A stretch of 64,000 bases of DNA from Lachnospiraceae bacterium. Lineage in GTDB: Bacteria > Bacillota > Clostridia > Lachnospirales > Lachnospiraceae. Within the stretch, counting starts at the first letter, position 1, and each line of letters starts with the position of its first letter. The position numbers were made by a program, and so were the translations under genes. Of the stretch, positions 41,787 to 51,156 are shown one piece after another. The notes below the pieces were generated by a model. It did no database searches and was not told the origin of the DNA. It worked only from the letters and a program-made list of their open reading frames with translations. Where the stretch lies: assembly GCA_009774145.1 (NCBI GenBank), contig VSND01000008.1, positions 1-64,000 on the forward strand, given 5' to 3'.

Positions 41787-42832
41787 GAAGTTCCTATAAA
41801 AAAGAAGATGTGATATGGCTTCTGAAGGATATTACCGGGCTTGTGGAGCCGCAGTCCGCAGAAGAAAGGGAGCGTCAGATCCAGTCCGGCAGGCACTACT
41901 GTGAGATGCTGCCGCTAGAATATGTGCCGGGCAGCGCATATATGAAAATCTATCAGGAGGCTTTAAAGCATTTTGCGGCGCCGGTTGCAGCGGCCGTGGG
42001 AAGGCTGTCAGACCGGATTATGGAGGAAAGAGGGCGTTCGGTTGTGCTGGTTTCACTGGCAAGAGCCGGAACGCCCGTGGGAATCCTGATCAAACACTAT
42101 ATCATGCAGAAATACGGGGTGAACGTTCCGCATTATTCCATATCCATTATCCGGGGAAGAGGAATCGACCGCAATGCCATGGCCTTTCTTCTGAAGCAGC
42201 ATCAGCCGGAGCAGCTGCTGTTTGTGGACGGCTGGATCGGAAAAGGGGCGATACTTGGGGAACTGGAAAAAGAGATGGAAGCTTATGAAGGAGTCTCTCC
42301 GGAGCTGGCGGTGGTGGCGGATCCTGCCAACATGACCAGGCTCTGCGGTACCCATGAGGATATCCTGATTCCCAGTTCCTGCCTGAACAGCACGGTATCC
42401 GGCCTGGTCAGCCGGACCTTTCTTCGGGACGACATCATTGGACCGGAGGATTTTCACGGTGCGGTATATTATGGAGAGCTGCAGGACTCTGATCGGTCCG
42501 GGGACTTTATCCGGACGATTGAAGCGGAGTTTCAGAAAGAGAACCTTTCAGAAGAACGGCCGGCAGACGGACCGGGAATCGACGAAGTCAGAGAGATTGC
42601 CCGGCAGTTTGCGATTCAGGATATCAACCTTGTCAAACCGGGCATCGGAGAGGCCACCCGGGTACTGCTTCGGAGAGTGCCGTGGAAAGTACTGATCCGG
42701 GAGGGACTTCAGATGGATCCTTCTCTGGCGCACCTGATCCGGCTGGCAGAGGAGAAGCAGGTGCCGGTAGAATATTATCCGCTCAGACATTATAAAGCGT
42801 GCGGGCTGATCCGAAAGCTGGCGGATACGTGA
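41783..42832 (+). CDS. StiP-family protein with C-terminal PELOTA-type domain
   Basis: 349 residues. The main part matches the StiP/PRTase_1 family of ter loci (VLVSLARAGTPVGILIKHY, FVDGWIGKGAI, GTHEDILIPSSCLNSTVSGLVSRTF). The last ~70 residues (EATRVLLRRVPWKVLIREG..HLIRLAEEKQVPVEYYPLRHYKACGLI) fit the PELOTA-like RNA-binding domain. Family annotations call it a cysteine protease or a phosphoribosyltransferase; the latter is suggested by the partner genes. ATG at 41783 overlaps the previous stop (ATGA). Confidence 0.8.
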   Translation: MRSSYKKEDVIWLLKDITGLVEPQSAEERERQIQSGRHYCEMLPLEYVPGSAYMKIYQEALKHFAAPVAAAVGRLSDRIMEERGRSVVLVSLARAGTPVGILIKHYIMQKYGVNVPHYSISIIRGRGIDRNAMAFLLKQHQPEQLLFVDGWIGKGAILGELEKEMEAYEGVSPELAVVADPANMTRLCGTHEDILIPSSCLNSTVSGLVSRTFLRDDIIGPEDFHGAVYYGELQDSDRSGDFIRTIEAEFQKENLSEERPADGPGIDEVREIARQFAIQDINLVKPGIGEATRVLLRRVPWKVLIREGLQMDPSLAHLIRLAEEKQVPVEYYPLRHYKACGLIRKLADT

Positions 42833-42871
42833 AAAAGCCGACGCAGGATGGAAGCAGAACGGAACCGGAAG

Positions 42872-42907
42872 GTCCGGTGAAAGATGTATGACGCATCTTT
42901 ACCGGAC
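42872..42907. terminator. Hairpin between convergent StiP and lyase-like genes
   Basis: GTCCGGT-g-AAAGATG (42872-42886) pairs with CATCTTTACCGGAC (42894-42907) with one bulged base. It overlaps the final codons of the minus-strand gene and probably serves both transcripts. No clear T-run. Confidence 0.5.
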
Positions 42908-43858
42908 GCCGAATGCTTCTGACAGCAGCAGGATCCGCTGCGCCCAGTTGGAATGTACCTTGTATTCATTCATGCGTTCCCCGGAAGTACATCCGCAGAC
43001 CAGACTGGGAGCGGTCTGATCCCATCCCAGGACAGCTTTCGCGTCTGCCAGATCTTTTTTCGATACCCGGTAAGCATCATTGACCAGTTCGATCTGCTTT
43101 GGATGGATGACCGTCTTGCCGGTAAAACCGCACAGGCGGTCTTCCTTCAGTTCCTTTTTCAATCCTTTTTTCCAGTGCCTGCCGTGATAATATTCCCACA
43201 CAGGACCGGATATCACATAATCTTTTCCAAAGACGGTGATAATATCGGAAAAAATGTCGGAGATGGCCCGGATGCTGTGGATGGATTCTTCCGGACTTCT
43301 CCGAAATCCGTAGACGTGGCATAAGTCGTTGCCGCCCACCCGGACATTGAGCGCCAGTTCTTCCACGGAATCCAGCTTTTCCTTCAGATAATACAGAAAT
43401 TCGTGTCGGGTACGGAGATCCGTCAGAGACGGATCCTCCAGAATGGGCATCATATAGACCGGTTTCGCGGAATTCTGATTGGCGGACAGGATGGCCTCAA
43501 TGTAAGAATCGGCATTTTTTAACGAAAATTTTGGAAGGATAAATCCATGGATCAGATGTGCGGCATTTCCCGGAAGCATCCTGAGTCTTGCAATCTGCTC
43601 CGGATTCCGTACTCTCACAAATATTTTGGGAAGAAAAAACGACTGTTTCTCCAGGTTTCTGCAAAGCTTCTTCATGGTGGCAGCAAGCTGTTGTTCTGCA
43701 GCTTCCACATGACTGTCAGAGATGGTATCCTCCAGGCACAGGGCAAGAGAATAATGTGTTCCAAAACGTTCCCGGATCAGGGAGTCGGCAATACCCGTAT
43801 GATTGGCAGGGCAGTACAACAGAGGCCCTACACTGTAATATAATACCGAATTTTTCAT
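42899..43858 (-). CDS. HpcH/HpaI aldolase / CitE-like lyase of the ter locus
   Basis: 319 residues of the CitE-like TIM-barrel family: LLYCPANHTG at the start, ALCLEDTISDSH metal-acid motif, FVRVRNPEQIA, GFILPKFS, and GKTVIHPKQIELVN at the C-terminus. Ter-associated members probably form or cleave a C-C bond on the unknown product of the module. It is transcribed away from the protease/YceG/TelA operon, sharing the 343-base divergent control region. Confidence 0.85.
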   Translation of the reverse strand: MKNSVLYYSVGPLLYCPANHTGIADSLIRERFGTHYSLALCLEDTISDSHVEAAEQQLAATMKKLCRNLEKQSFFLPKIFVRVRNPEQIARLRMLPGNAAHLIHGFILPKFSLKNADSYIEAILSANQNSAKPVYMMPILEDPSLTDLRTRHEFLYYLKEKLDSVEELALNVRVGGNDLCHVYGFRRSPEESIHSIRAISDIFSDIITVFGKDYVISGPVWEYYHGRHWKKGLKKELKEDRLCGFTGKTVIHPKQIELVNDAYRVSKKDLADAKAVLGWDQTAPSLVCGCTSGERMNEYKVHSNWAQRILLLSEAFGVR

Positions 43859-44201
43859 AAAATAGAATTCACTCCTCGTTGAAAGACAGGGGTCTGAAAG
43901 GTCAGGCGCCGGAAGCCGGCCTGCCTGCCGGACATTTTCGCAATGCCCACATTATAACATGGTTGAGAATAAAAGCATAGTAATTGTTTGGAAAGCATTC
44001 ATAGCAAGGGTCCGGGGAGCACAGTAACCGGTACAGAAACTTTTACCTTTATGTGGGAATAAAAGCATAGTAATTATCTTGATGATATGATATAATGTTA
44101 CCAGTTGGAGCGAAGCACAGGCTGATGACCTGCATGGGCATCGGCGGGCTTCCTTATGGTATCATTTAGAAGATTATGGCCGTACAGGCAAAGAAAAGGG
44201 C
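43859..44201. promoter_or_regulatory. Divergent control region of the ter locus
   Basis: No gene is seen here. A 19-base direct repeat, GAATAAAAGCATAGTAATT, occurs at 43967-43985 and 44057-44075. Each copy lies at the -35 place of one promoter: minus-strand TATAAT at 43956-43951 (towards the lyase gene) and plus-strand TATAAT at 44091-44096 (towards the protease gene). Neither has a good -35, which suggests an activator or an alternative sigma factor recognising the repeat. The plus leader (about 44103-44201) contains a GAAGC/GCTTC-closed structure with a CAGG/CCTG hairpin; it fits no riboswitch I recognise. Confidence 0.55.
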
Positions 44202-45725
44202 ATGCGTGAAGGAATCATGAAGATAAGACATAATGTGGAAAACGTCTCTTCCATAAGTGCGTTTGCGAACAGCAGAAGCGAATCCGGAGGAGACTGTAAA
44301 GACGTGTATTTTATCCGGATGCTTGGGATGAATGCCTCCTATCCGGAGGAGATCAGGCAGCTGGACCGTACCCTGTCGGAACAGGCATCCGGAGGGCAGG
44401 TCAGATATCAGAGACTCGGCGAACTTCCCAGACTGGTTTCATCTGAAGATGTGGATTTTTACACCGGCTGTTATGAGAACTGGACCAGGAACGGCAGAAA
44501 GGCGCTGGAACTGAAGGTTTCCGGGCAGAATGAGACGCAAAAGGAGCTTCTGGGAGCTGCATGCAGTGAGGCAGTGCGCTTATTCGGGCAGGTGACTCCT
44601 CACGCCAGTGCCTCCATGGAGAAAAATTTTGCGGTGAAACTGATGTTCTGGGCAGATCAGGCAGCCAAAGAACTGATGTACGGATATAAGCCGGAAAACG
44701 TGATGAAGCTGGCAATGGCGAATGTGTCGAAAAAACAGGAATATCTGTTTGCCTGTTTTATGACATGGATGGGAGTGGATGTGCTGCTCCTTCAGTACCA
44801 GTCCGATATCGACGCACAGCTGGAAGGGCTGAATCTGTCAAAAAAGATACCGCTTGGAGCGTTTGGCGCATGTGCGCTTCCGGCATATGAGCCGCATGCT
44901 TCTGCCCCGGCAGTTCCGTCTCATACGCAGAGAAGGAATAACCGGCCGGCGGCGGCCAGAGAGCGAAGGCCTCTGGAGGTACGGGTGGCAGGAGAGGGCA
45001 GAAGACAGGCCCCGGGTTCCATCCGCCCATCCGATCCGGTTCAGCGGCCGGGGAGCCCCAAAAGGACAGCTTCTGCCGGCAGCATCCAGTCGCAGAGGAC
45101 GGTTTCGGGAGCCGGGAGCAGCCGGGGCGGCGCGCGCAGGGAACTGGATTTTGAAGAGCTGGCGCAGCTGGCATCTTCTGTGGTTATGATTTCCGTTCAT
45201 GATAAAAAGGGTGAGACGCTCGGCAACGGTTCGGGCATCATGATCGGAGAAGGCGGATACATACTGACGAACCATCATGTAGCCAGCGGGGGCAGGTTCT
45301 ATTCTGTCCGGATTGAGGACGAGGATACGATCTATAAGACGGATGAAGTCATCAAATACAACTCCGTTCTGGACCTTGCGGTGATCCGGATTGACCGCAG
45401 ACTTCGGCCGCTTCCGATCTATGCAGGAGGCAGAAAGCTGGTCAGGGGTCAGAAGGTGGTTGCCATCGGCAGTCCTCTGGGACTGTTTAATTCTGTTTCG
45501 GACGGCATTATATCCGGGTTCCGTGTCATCAATGACGTGGATATGATCCAGTTCACGGCGCCTATTTCCCATGGAAGCTCCGGAGGGGCGGTTCTGAATA
45601 TGTACGGAGAGGTGATCGGGATCAGCACGGCAGGCTTTGACAATGGACAGAACATCAATCTGGCGGTGGGGTATGAGTTTATTACCCAGTTTGTCAGCGG
45701 ATTTACAGGACAGTATGGAAAGTGA
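44202..45725 (+). CDS. Cytosolic trypsin-like (S1C) protease with YceG-like N-terminus
   Basis: 507 residues without signal peptide or membrane helix. About residues 15-225 contain a diverged YceG-type segment (KNFAVKLMFWADQAAKELMYG..FMTWMGVDVLLLQYQSD). A Pro/Arg/Ser-rich linker (~235-310) follows. The C-terminal ~190 residues form a DegP/HtrA-type serine protease: histidine in TNHHVA, aspartate in LDLAVIRID, serine in SHGSSGGAV. There is no PDZ domain. It could be a stress-activated protease acting on ter-locus partners. ATG 44217 is an alternative start with GAAGGA before it. Confidence 0.8.
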   Translation: MREGIMKIRHNVENVSSISAFANSRSESGGDCKDVYFIRMLGMNASYPEEIRQLDRTLSEQASGGQVRYQRLGELPRLVSSEDVDFYTGCYENWTRNGRKALELKVSGQNETQKELLGAACSEAVRLFGQVTPHASASMEKNFAVKLMFWADQAAKELMYGYKPENVMKLAMANVSKKQEYLFACFMTWMGVDVLLLQYQSDIDAQLEGLNLSKKIPLGAFGACALPAYEPHASAPAVPSHTQRRNNRPAAARERRPLEVRVAGEGRRQAPGSIRPSDPVQRPGSPKRTASAGSIQSQRTVSGAGSSRGGARRELDFEELAQLASSVVMISVHDKKGETLGNGSGIMIGEGGYILTNHHVASGGRFYSVRIEDEDTIYKTDEVIKYNSVLDLAVIRIDRRLRPLPIYAGGRKLVRGQKVVAIGSPLGLFNSVSDGIISGFRVINDVDMIQFTAPISHGSSGGAVLNMYGEVIGISTAGFDNGQNINLAVGYEFITQFVSGFTGQYGK

Positions 45726-45737
45726 AGTTATGGACGT

Positions 45738-48011
45738 ATGTTTGAACATCAAAGACTTCAGAAGCTGGAAGATTATTTTGTAACACTGGATCAGAGGCGG
45801 GAGCGGGGGATCTATTTTTACCGGATCAACGGCTGTAATGAAGCGATCCGGGAATTTCTGGGACTTTATTATGAGGCGGCGGGAAAGAACGGTGTGATCA
45901 TAGAAGGAAGGATTCCCAATCCCGAAGAGCAGAATCTGAATTACTATGAAGAGATTATGGGCAGGGAATTTTGCATGGATGCCGGCTTTATCGAAAAAAG
46001 TCTGGGAAAATGGCTGCCCCGGATGAAGGAAGGGCAGAGAAGACAGGTTGCCTCTTCGATCTGTGATACGCTGGCCGGCATGCGCAGGTCGGGCAAAAAC
46101 GACAACATCCTGAAAAATGCCTATATCAAGTTCATGTGCTGGCTGTATTATAAGTTTGAGCGGATCGTAAACCGTCTGGGCGATCAGGAGATTCCAAAGA
46201 TCCTGTATGAAGGGGCAGTCAGCGCTTATGAGCTGAAGCTTCTGGATATACTGGCAAAAGCGGGAAGCGATATCGTGCTGCTGCAGCGTGAAGGAGATCA
46301 GAATTATTTAAGACAGGATCCCGAAAGTGCGCTGTCCTGTGTTCTGGAGATGCCGGACATGGTACCGTTTCCGGAGGAGTTCGGTATCCGGTATCTGCGC
46401 AGAGAACTGGAGAAAAAGTGGAACCGGGAGAAGCTCTACGGGGGCGGACCGGAGACTGTGAACTGTACCAATGCCTGGATCGAAGGAAAAGGGCTGGAGG
46501 ATATTTTAAAGGAAGTCCCGGAACGGGGATCGGACAGCCGGTTTTTCTATAACTGCTTTATCAGGATCAACGGCGTGGAGGATAAGGTCACTTATCTGAA
46601 CGAACTGTATCAGTTTCAGCTGAAGCTTGGACACAGCAAAAGAAAGCTTCTGATCCTGGAGGGAGAGATCCCTTATCCGACGACGGAGGAGATTAAAGAG
46701 ATCTCCAGAAAAAATTACAGAGATCAGGAGCAGATGCTTGCAGATCTTTCCAGAGAGATCCGTTATACTGCCAGTGCAGAACTGGAGAAACTGATGAGAA
46801 AAGCGTTTGTCGAGGTCCTGTCAGAAGCAGCAGAGTTTCCGGGAGAGAATCTGAACCGGCTTACGAACCATGCCGTGTATCTGCTGTGCTGGCTTAAGCG
46901 GTATACGCCGGAGCTGTTTGAACACTGGAAATATCCGGAAATCGGATGCTTTGTCTATCTGGGTGGCCTGCGAAACGGGAAGGAAGCCATGTTTGTAAAG
47001 CTGCTGTCCAGGCTTCCGGTGGATGTGCTTCTTCTGAGGCCGGACAGAAATGCAGCCTGCAGCCTTGAAGATAAAAACCTGTATGAGATGAATTATGAAC
47101 AGTCCCTGACGGTAAAGCGTTTTCCGAAAGAAGGGCAGGATATCCGGATGGGGACGGCAGCCTACCATGCAGAACGGGAACTGGACGAGGTCATGTATCA
47201 GGATTCCGGCATCTACCGGAACCAGCAGTACGGCAGGGCGCTGTCCGTATCTCTTCAGACCATGTATGAGGAAATCTCCATTTTATGGAATCAGGAAGTG
47301 AAGTACCGGCCGAACTTTGCGGTGACCGACCATGTAGTCAGTGTTCCGGTCATTTTTGCAAAGGTGTCGGGCGTCAGGGACGGACAGATCAACCGGTACT
47401 GGTCGGATATTCATGCGCTGGTGACACCGGATACCTTTGTCATCCGGAAGGCGCCGCATATCAGCCCCACGGATCAGAATCCGATGAAAGCGCATGTGAC
47501 GGGATTTTTTAAAAACGGGAAGCTGCAGAGGGAGAAGATCAAAGCGCATGCCTGTTATTCCTATGAATTTCTAAGAGAAGAGATACAGGAACATATTCTG
47601 GATAAGCTGCAGCTTCTGATCGATCAGAGGCTGATTCGGGGAACCTTTGAGAACGGAACGGAGTATACCATCCTTGCGGTGGTGCTGAATCTGGAAAAAG
47701 AGATTCTGCGCCTGCTTCAGAGATTTGATTTTACAAAAAAGAATCCCAAGCTGATTTACATTCATACGACAGAGACGATGATTTCTCTGGAAGACAGCAT
47801 TCTGACCGCTTTTCTGAATCTGGCAGGTTTTGATGTGGTATTTTTCGTTCCTACCGGATATCAGTGCATTGAAAAATATTTTAACAGAGAAGTCATGGAG
47901 GAGCATCAGGCAGGAGAGTACCTCTATGACCTGCAGGCGCCGTCTTTTCAGGCGGCTCCATCCGGTACACGGCGCTCATGGCGTGATATTATATTTAAGA
48001 GAGGTAATTGA
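45738..48011 (+). CDS. YceG-family protein of the ter biosynthetic module, duplicated domain
   Basis: 757 residues. The YceG_bac family, described as a component of the ter-linked biosynthetic module, is present as two repeated halves: YIKFMCWLYYKF..IPKILYEGAVSAYELKLL..DIVLLQREG (~residues 130-200) and AVYLLCWLKRY..IGCFVYLGGLRNGKEAMF..VDVLLLRPDRN (~375-440). A third region (~500-757) with FVIRKAPHISPTD and LIYIHTTETMISLEDSILTAFLN ends it. The function is unknown. It starts 12 bases after the protease gene. Confidence 0.78.
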   Translation: MFEHQRLQKLEDYFVTLDQRRERGIYFYRINGCNEAIREFLGLYYEAAGKNGVIIEGRIPNPEEQNLNYYEEIMGREFCMDAGFIEKSLGKWLPRMKEGQRRQVASSICDTLAGMRRSGKNDNILKNAYIKFMCWLYYKFERIVNRLGDQEIPKILYEGAVSAYELKLLDILAKAGSDIVLLQREGDQNYLRQDPESALSCVLEMPDMVPFPEEFGIRYLRRELEKKWNREKLYGGGPETVNCTNAWIEGKGLEDILKEVPERGSDSRFFYNCFIRINGVEDKVTYLNELYQFQLKLGHSKRKLLILEGEIPYPTTEEIKEISRKNYRDQEQMLADLSREIRYTASAELEKLMRKAFVEVLSEAAEFPGENLNRLTNHAVYLLCWLKRYTPELFEHWKYPEIGCFVYLGGLRNGKEAMFVKLLSRLPVDVLLLRPDRNAACSLEDKNLYEMNYEQSLTVKRFPKEGQDIRMGTAAYHAERELDEVMYQDSGIYRNQQYGRALSVSLQTMYEEISILWNQEVKYRPNFAVTDHVVSVPVIFAKVSGVRDGQINRYWSDIHALVTPDTFVIRKAPHISPTDQNPMKAHVTGFFKNGKLQREKIKAHACYSYEFLREEIQEHILDKLQLLIDQRLIRGTFENGTEYTILAVVLNLEKEILRLLQRFDFTKKNPKLIYIHTTETMISLEDSILTAFLNLAGFDVVFFVPTGYQCIEKYFNREVMEEHQAGEYLYDLQAPSFQAAPSGTRRSWRDIIFKRGN

Positions 48012-48013
48012 GT

Positions 48014-49159
48014 ATGGGCCTTAATTTTGACAGACCGCAGGCAGGAGTGCAGACCGCAGTTCTGGAAGCGGAAAACGGAGTGGAGGTAGTGGAAAAATAC
48101 GACATCGTTGCAGACAGGCAGCAGATGAATACGGCGCTTACGGGTTCCCCGGAGGTGGACGCGCTGGCCAGCCAGATCGAGGTCTATGATCTGGAGACGA
48201 TCGTTTCTTTCGGAGCAGAGGTGGCAGAGGAGATCTCCAAGGCTTCCGATGTGGTTCTGAACAGTATGAACATGTCTCAGCTGGATGATTCCAGCGCCAT
48301 GCTGAACCAGCTGGCGAAGGTCATGTCCAAATTTGATATTGACGAGATCCGGGAGAATCCGACCCTGTTCGGGAAGCTTTTCGGAAGTCTGAGAAAACAG
48401 CTGGATAAAATTCTGGACAAATATCATACCATGGGAGAAGAGGTTGACAAGATCTATGTGCAGCTGAAGCAGTATGAGTCCGAGATCAGACAGTCGAATA
48501 AAAAGCTGAACCAGATGTTTGATGCCAATGTGAATTATTATCATGATCTGGTGAAATATATCCTTGCCGGAGAGCAGGGCTGCCGGGAGATTTCTGATTA
48601 TATCGCAAAACGGGAGCAGGATATGGCAGCGAGTGGGGACCAGTCCATTCAGTTCGAGATCCAGAGCCTGAATCAGGCGCTGATGATGCTGGAACAGAGG
48701 ACGCAGGACCTCAGGATTGCAGAAAATGTGGCCATGCAGTCCATACCCATGATCAAGACCATGGAGTTCAGCAATATGAACCTGGTCAGGAAGATCAATT
48801 CTGCATTTATCATTACTCTGCCCATTTTCAAGCAGGCGCTGGCGCAGGCCATTATGCTGAAACGGCAGAGAATTCAGGCGGAAGCCATGTCTGCACTGGA
48901 TGAGAAGACCAATGAGATGCTCATCCGGAATGCGCGCAATACGGTGGAGCAGTCCAAGATGACTGCGCAGCTTGCATCCGGAAGTTCGATCCGGATTGAG
49001 ACGCTGGAGACAACCTGGAGGACGATTGTAAGTGGTATCGATGAGACGAAGCAGATTCAGGAGAACGCCAGAAAACAGCGTTCGGAGGATCAGCTGCGTC
49101 TGGAGCATATCAAAGAGGAGTTCAACAGGATGTATCATATGCCAGATAATAACAGGTGA
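48014..49159 (+). CDS. telA: Toxic anion resistance protein TelA
   Basis: 381 residues, the TelA family length. Mostly long helices and coiled coils, with conserved LGKLFGSLRKQLDKILDKYHTM-type helix and the hallmark NLVRKINSAFIITLPIFKQALAQAIMLKRQ. TelA proteins accompany TerD in tellurite, envelope-stress and phage-resistance settings; the mechanism is unknown. ATG 48014 follows AGAGAGG at good spacing, two bases after the yceG-type stop. Confidence 0.93.
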   Translation: MGLNFDRPQAGVQTAVLEAENGVEVVEKYDIVADRQQMNTALTGSPEVDALASQIEVYDLETIVSFGAEVAEEISKASDVVLNSMNMSQLDDSSAMLNQLAKVMSKFDIDEIRENPTLFGKLFGSLRKQLDKILDKYHTMGEEVDKIYVQLKQYESEIRQSNKKLNQMFDANVNYYHDLVKYILAGEQGCREISDYIAKREQDMAASGDQSIQFEIQSLNQALMMLEQRTQDLRIAENVAMQSIPMIKTMEFSNMNLVRKINSAFIITLPIFKQALAQAIMLKRQRIQAEAMSALDEKTNEMLIRNARNTVEQSKMTAQLASGSSIRIETLETTWRTIVSGIDETKQIQENARKQRSEDQLRLEHIKEEFNRMYHMPDNNR

Positions 49160-49176
49160 CAGGAGGTAACACGATT

Positions 49177-49758
49177 ATGGCAATCAATCTGACAAAAGGA
49201 CAAAAAGTAGACCTGACAAAAGGTAATCCGGGTCTGAAAAAACTGATGGTTGGCCTGGGATGGGATGTAAATGCGTATGATTCCGGAGCAGACTTTGACC
49301 TGGATGCGGCGGCGTTCATGCTGGGGGACAACGGGAAATGTCCGTCAGAGAAGGAATTCATTTTTTACGGAAATCTGACCCATCCAAGCGAGTCTCTGAA
49401 GCATATGGGAGATAATCTGACCGGCGAAGGCGAAGGAGATGATGAGCAGATCTTCATAGACCTGACAAAGATTCCGGCAAATGTATCAAAGGTTGCATTT
49501 ACGGTAACAATCTATGAAGCAGAGGAAAGAGGACAGAATTTTGGACAGGTATCCAATTCCTTCATCCGGATCGTAGACGAGAGTACCGGACAGGAGGTCA
49601 TCCACTATGACCTGGGCGAAGATTTTTCCATTGAGACGGCAGTCGTGGTAGGCGAGCTGTATAAACATAACGGAGAGTGGAAATTTAATGCGATCGGCAG
49701 CGGGTTCCAGGGAGGCCTGGCAGCGCTTTGCGGACATTATGGGATTGAAGTGGCGTAA
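49177..49758 (+). CDS. terD: TerD-family stress protein, copy 1
   Basis: 193 residues. Complete TerD fold: NLTKGQKVDLTKGNPGLKK, GLGWDVNAYDSGADFDLDAAAFML, HMGDNLTGEGEGDDEQI, and ETAVVVGELYKHNGEWKFNAIG. The acidic loops bind calcium in this family. AGGAGGT at 49161-49167 fixes the ATG at 49177. First of three tandem paralogues. Confidence 0.95.
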   Translation: MAINLTKGQKVDLTKGNPGLKKLMVGLGWDVNAYDSGADFDLDAAAFMLGDNGKCPSEKEFIFYGNLTHPSESLKHMGDNLTGEGEGDDEQIFIDLTKIPANVSKVAFTVTIYEAEERGQNFGQVSNSFIRIVDESTGQEVIHYDLGEDFSIETAVVVGELYKHNGEWKFNAIGSGFQGGLAALCGHYGIEVA

Positions 49759-49802
49759 AAACAGAAAAATATCCTAAAATATGGACAGGAGGTAGAAGTA
49801 AG

Positions 49803-50384
49803 ATGCCAGTGAATTTGAAAAAAGGACAGAAGGTAAGTCTGACAAAGGAAAATCCAGGCCTGAAAAGAGTAGTGGTCGGCCTTGGATGGGATGTGAATGC
49901 GTTTGATACCGGCGGGGATTTCGACCTGGATGCGGCGGCGTTCTTATTGACAGACAGCGGAAAGGTGAAAGATTCCGGAGATTTTGTTTTCTATGGAAAT
50001 CTGAAGCATACATCAGGAAGCGTACAGCATATGGGCGACAACCTGACCGGAGCCGGAGACGGGGATGACGAGCAGATCAAAGTGGATCTGTCCATGGTGC
50101 CCGAAGATATCTCGAAGATCGCATTTTCAGCTACGATCTATGAGGCGGAGGCGAGAAGACAGAATTTCGGACAGGTGAACAATGCATTTATCCGTATCTA
50201 TAATGAAGAGACCGGTGAAGAGATACTGCGGTATGATCTGGGCGAAGACTTTTCCATCGAGACGGCAGTGGTATTCGGGGAGCTTTATAAGAACGGAAAT
50301 GAGTGGAAGTTCAACGCCATCGGCAGCGGATATCAGGGCGGCCTGGCGGCATTGTGTGCCAATTACGGCGTAGACGTTGAATAG
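49803..50384 (+). CDS. terD: TerD-family stress protein, copy 2
   Basis: 193 residues, closely similar to copy 1 (NLKKGQKVSLTKENPGLKR, DTGGDFDLDAAAFLL, GDNLTGAGDGDDEQI). Calcium-site acidic residues are retained. It probably arose by local duplication. GGACAGGAGG precedes the ATG. Confidence 0.95.
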   Translation: MPVNLKKGQKVSLTKENPGLKRVVVGLGWDVNAFDTGGDFDLDAAAFLLTDSGKVKDSGDFVFYGNLKHTSGSVQHMGDNLTGAGDGDDEQIKVDLSMVPEDISKIAFSATIYEAEARRQNFGQVNNAFIRIYNEETGEEILRYDLGEDFSIETAVVFGELYKNGNEWKFNAIGSGYQGGLAALCANYGVDVE

Positions 50385-50413
50385 CGGATACGGAAGTATC
50401 ATCAGGAGGAAAT

Positions 50414-51007
50414 ATGTCAATCAGTTTGAAAAAGGGACAGAAGGTCAGTCTGTCCAAGGAAAATCCGGGACTATCCAGAGTTGTGGTTGGTCTTGGCTGG
50501 GATGAGGTGAAAAAGCCGAAGGGGCTTAATTTCCTGGCTCCGAAGCCGGCGCCCATTGACTGTGACGCATCAGCGATTCTGCTGCATGAGGGGAAGCTGG
50601 TGTACAAGGAGGATGTGGTATACTTTGGAAACCTGCGCCATCCAACCGGAACGGTTCAGCATATGGGAGACAATCTGACCGGAGCCGGAGAAGGAGATGA
50701 TGAGCAGATCATCGTTGATCTTGCCGCCATTCCTGCAGAATATGACAAGATCGTAATTGTTGTGAATATCTATCAGGCGGTGCAGAGGAAGCAGCATTTC
50801 GGCATGATTCAGAATGCATTTATCCGTCTGGTGGACGGCAGGAACAACAGTGAGATGTGCAGATACAATCTTACAGAGGATTATGCCAATATGACCGCCA
50901 TGATCTTTGGTGAGATCTACCGGCATAATGGCGAGTGGAAATTTAATCCGATTGGTCAGGGTACGACAGATCCGGGACTGGGTGAACTGATCCGCCGGTA
51001 TATGTAA
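50414..51007 (+). CDS. TerD-family stress protein, copy 3 (diverged)
   Basis: 197 residues. Same fold, but the first calcium loop is altered: GLGWDEVKKPKG..PIDCDASAILL in place of DFDLDAAAF, with an insertion of about seven residues. The second loop HMGDNLTGAGEGDDEQI is intact. Likely a TerE/TerX-like partner with a changed metal site. Confidence 0.9.
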   Translation: MSISLKKGQKVSLSKENPGLSRVVVGLGWDEVKKPKGLNFLAPKPAPIDCDASAILLHEGKLVYKEDVVYFGNLRHPTGTVQHMGDNLTGAGEGDDEQIIVDLAAIPAEYDKIVIVVNIYQAVQRKQHFGMIQNAFIRLVDGRNNSEMCRYNLTEDYANMTAMIFGEIYRHNGEWKFNPIGQGTTDPGLGELIRRYM

Positions 51008-51156
51008 GGGGAAATTGACACATGCCGGCGGGCTGCATTTTTTGTTTTCAGACAGGGCATATTATGGAGGGAAAGCGATGCGGCGCGCCGGGATACATGG
51101 AAAGCAGAACAACAGGCGCTTTCCGGTGATTTACTGGAGCTTTGAGGAGATATGTG

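Noticed and set aside
44091..44201. Known riboswitch (manganese yybP-ykoY or fluoride type) before the ter operon
   Set aside because: A GCTGATGACC stretch recalls part of the fluoride aptamer, but the 5' half is missing; the yybP-ykoY GGGGAGUA and GCCGUCAAC blocks are not found.
44176..44220. 14-codon leader peptide overlapping the protease start
   Set aside because: It ends ATGA-style at ATG 44217, but has no ribosome site and no regulatory codon pattern; probably chance.
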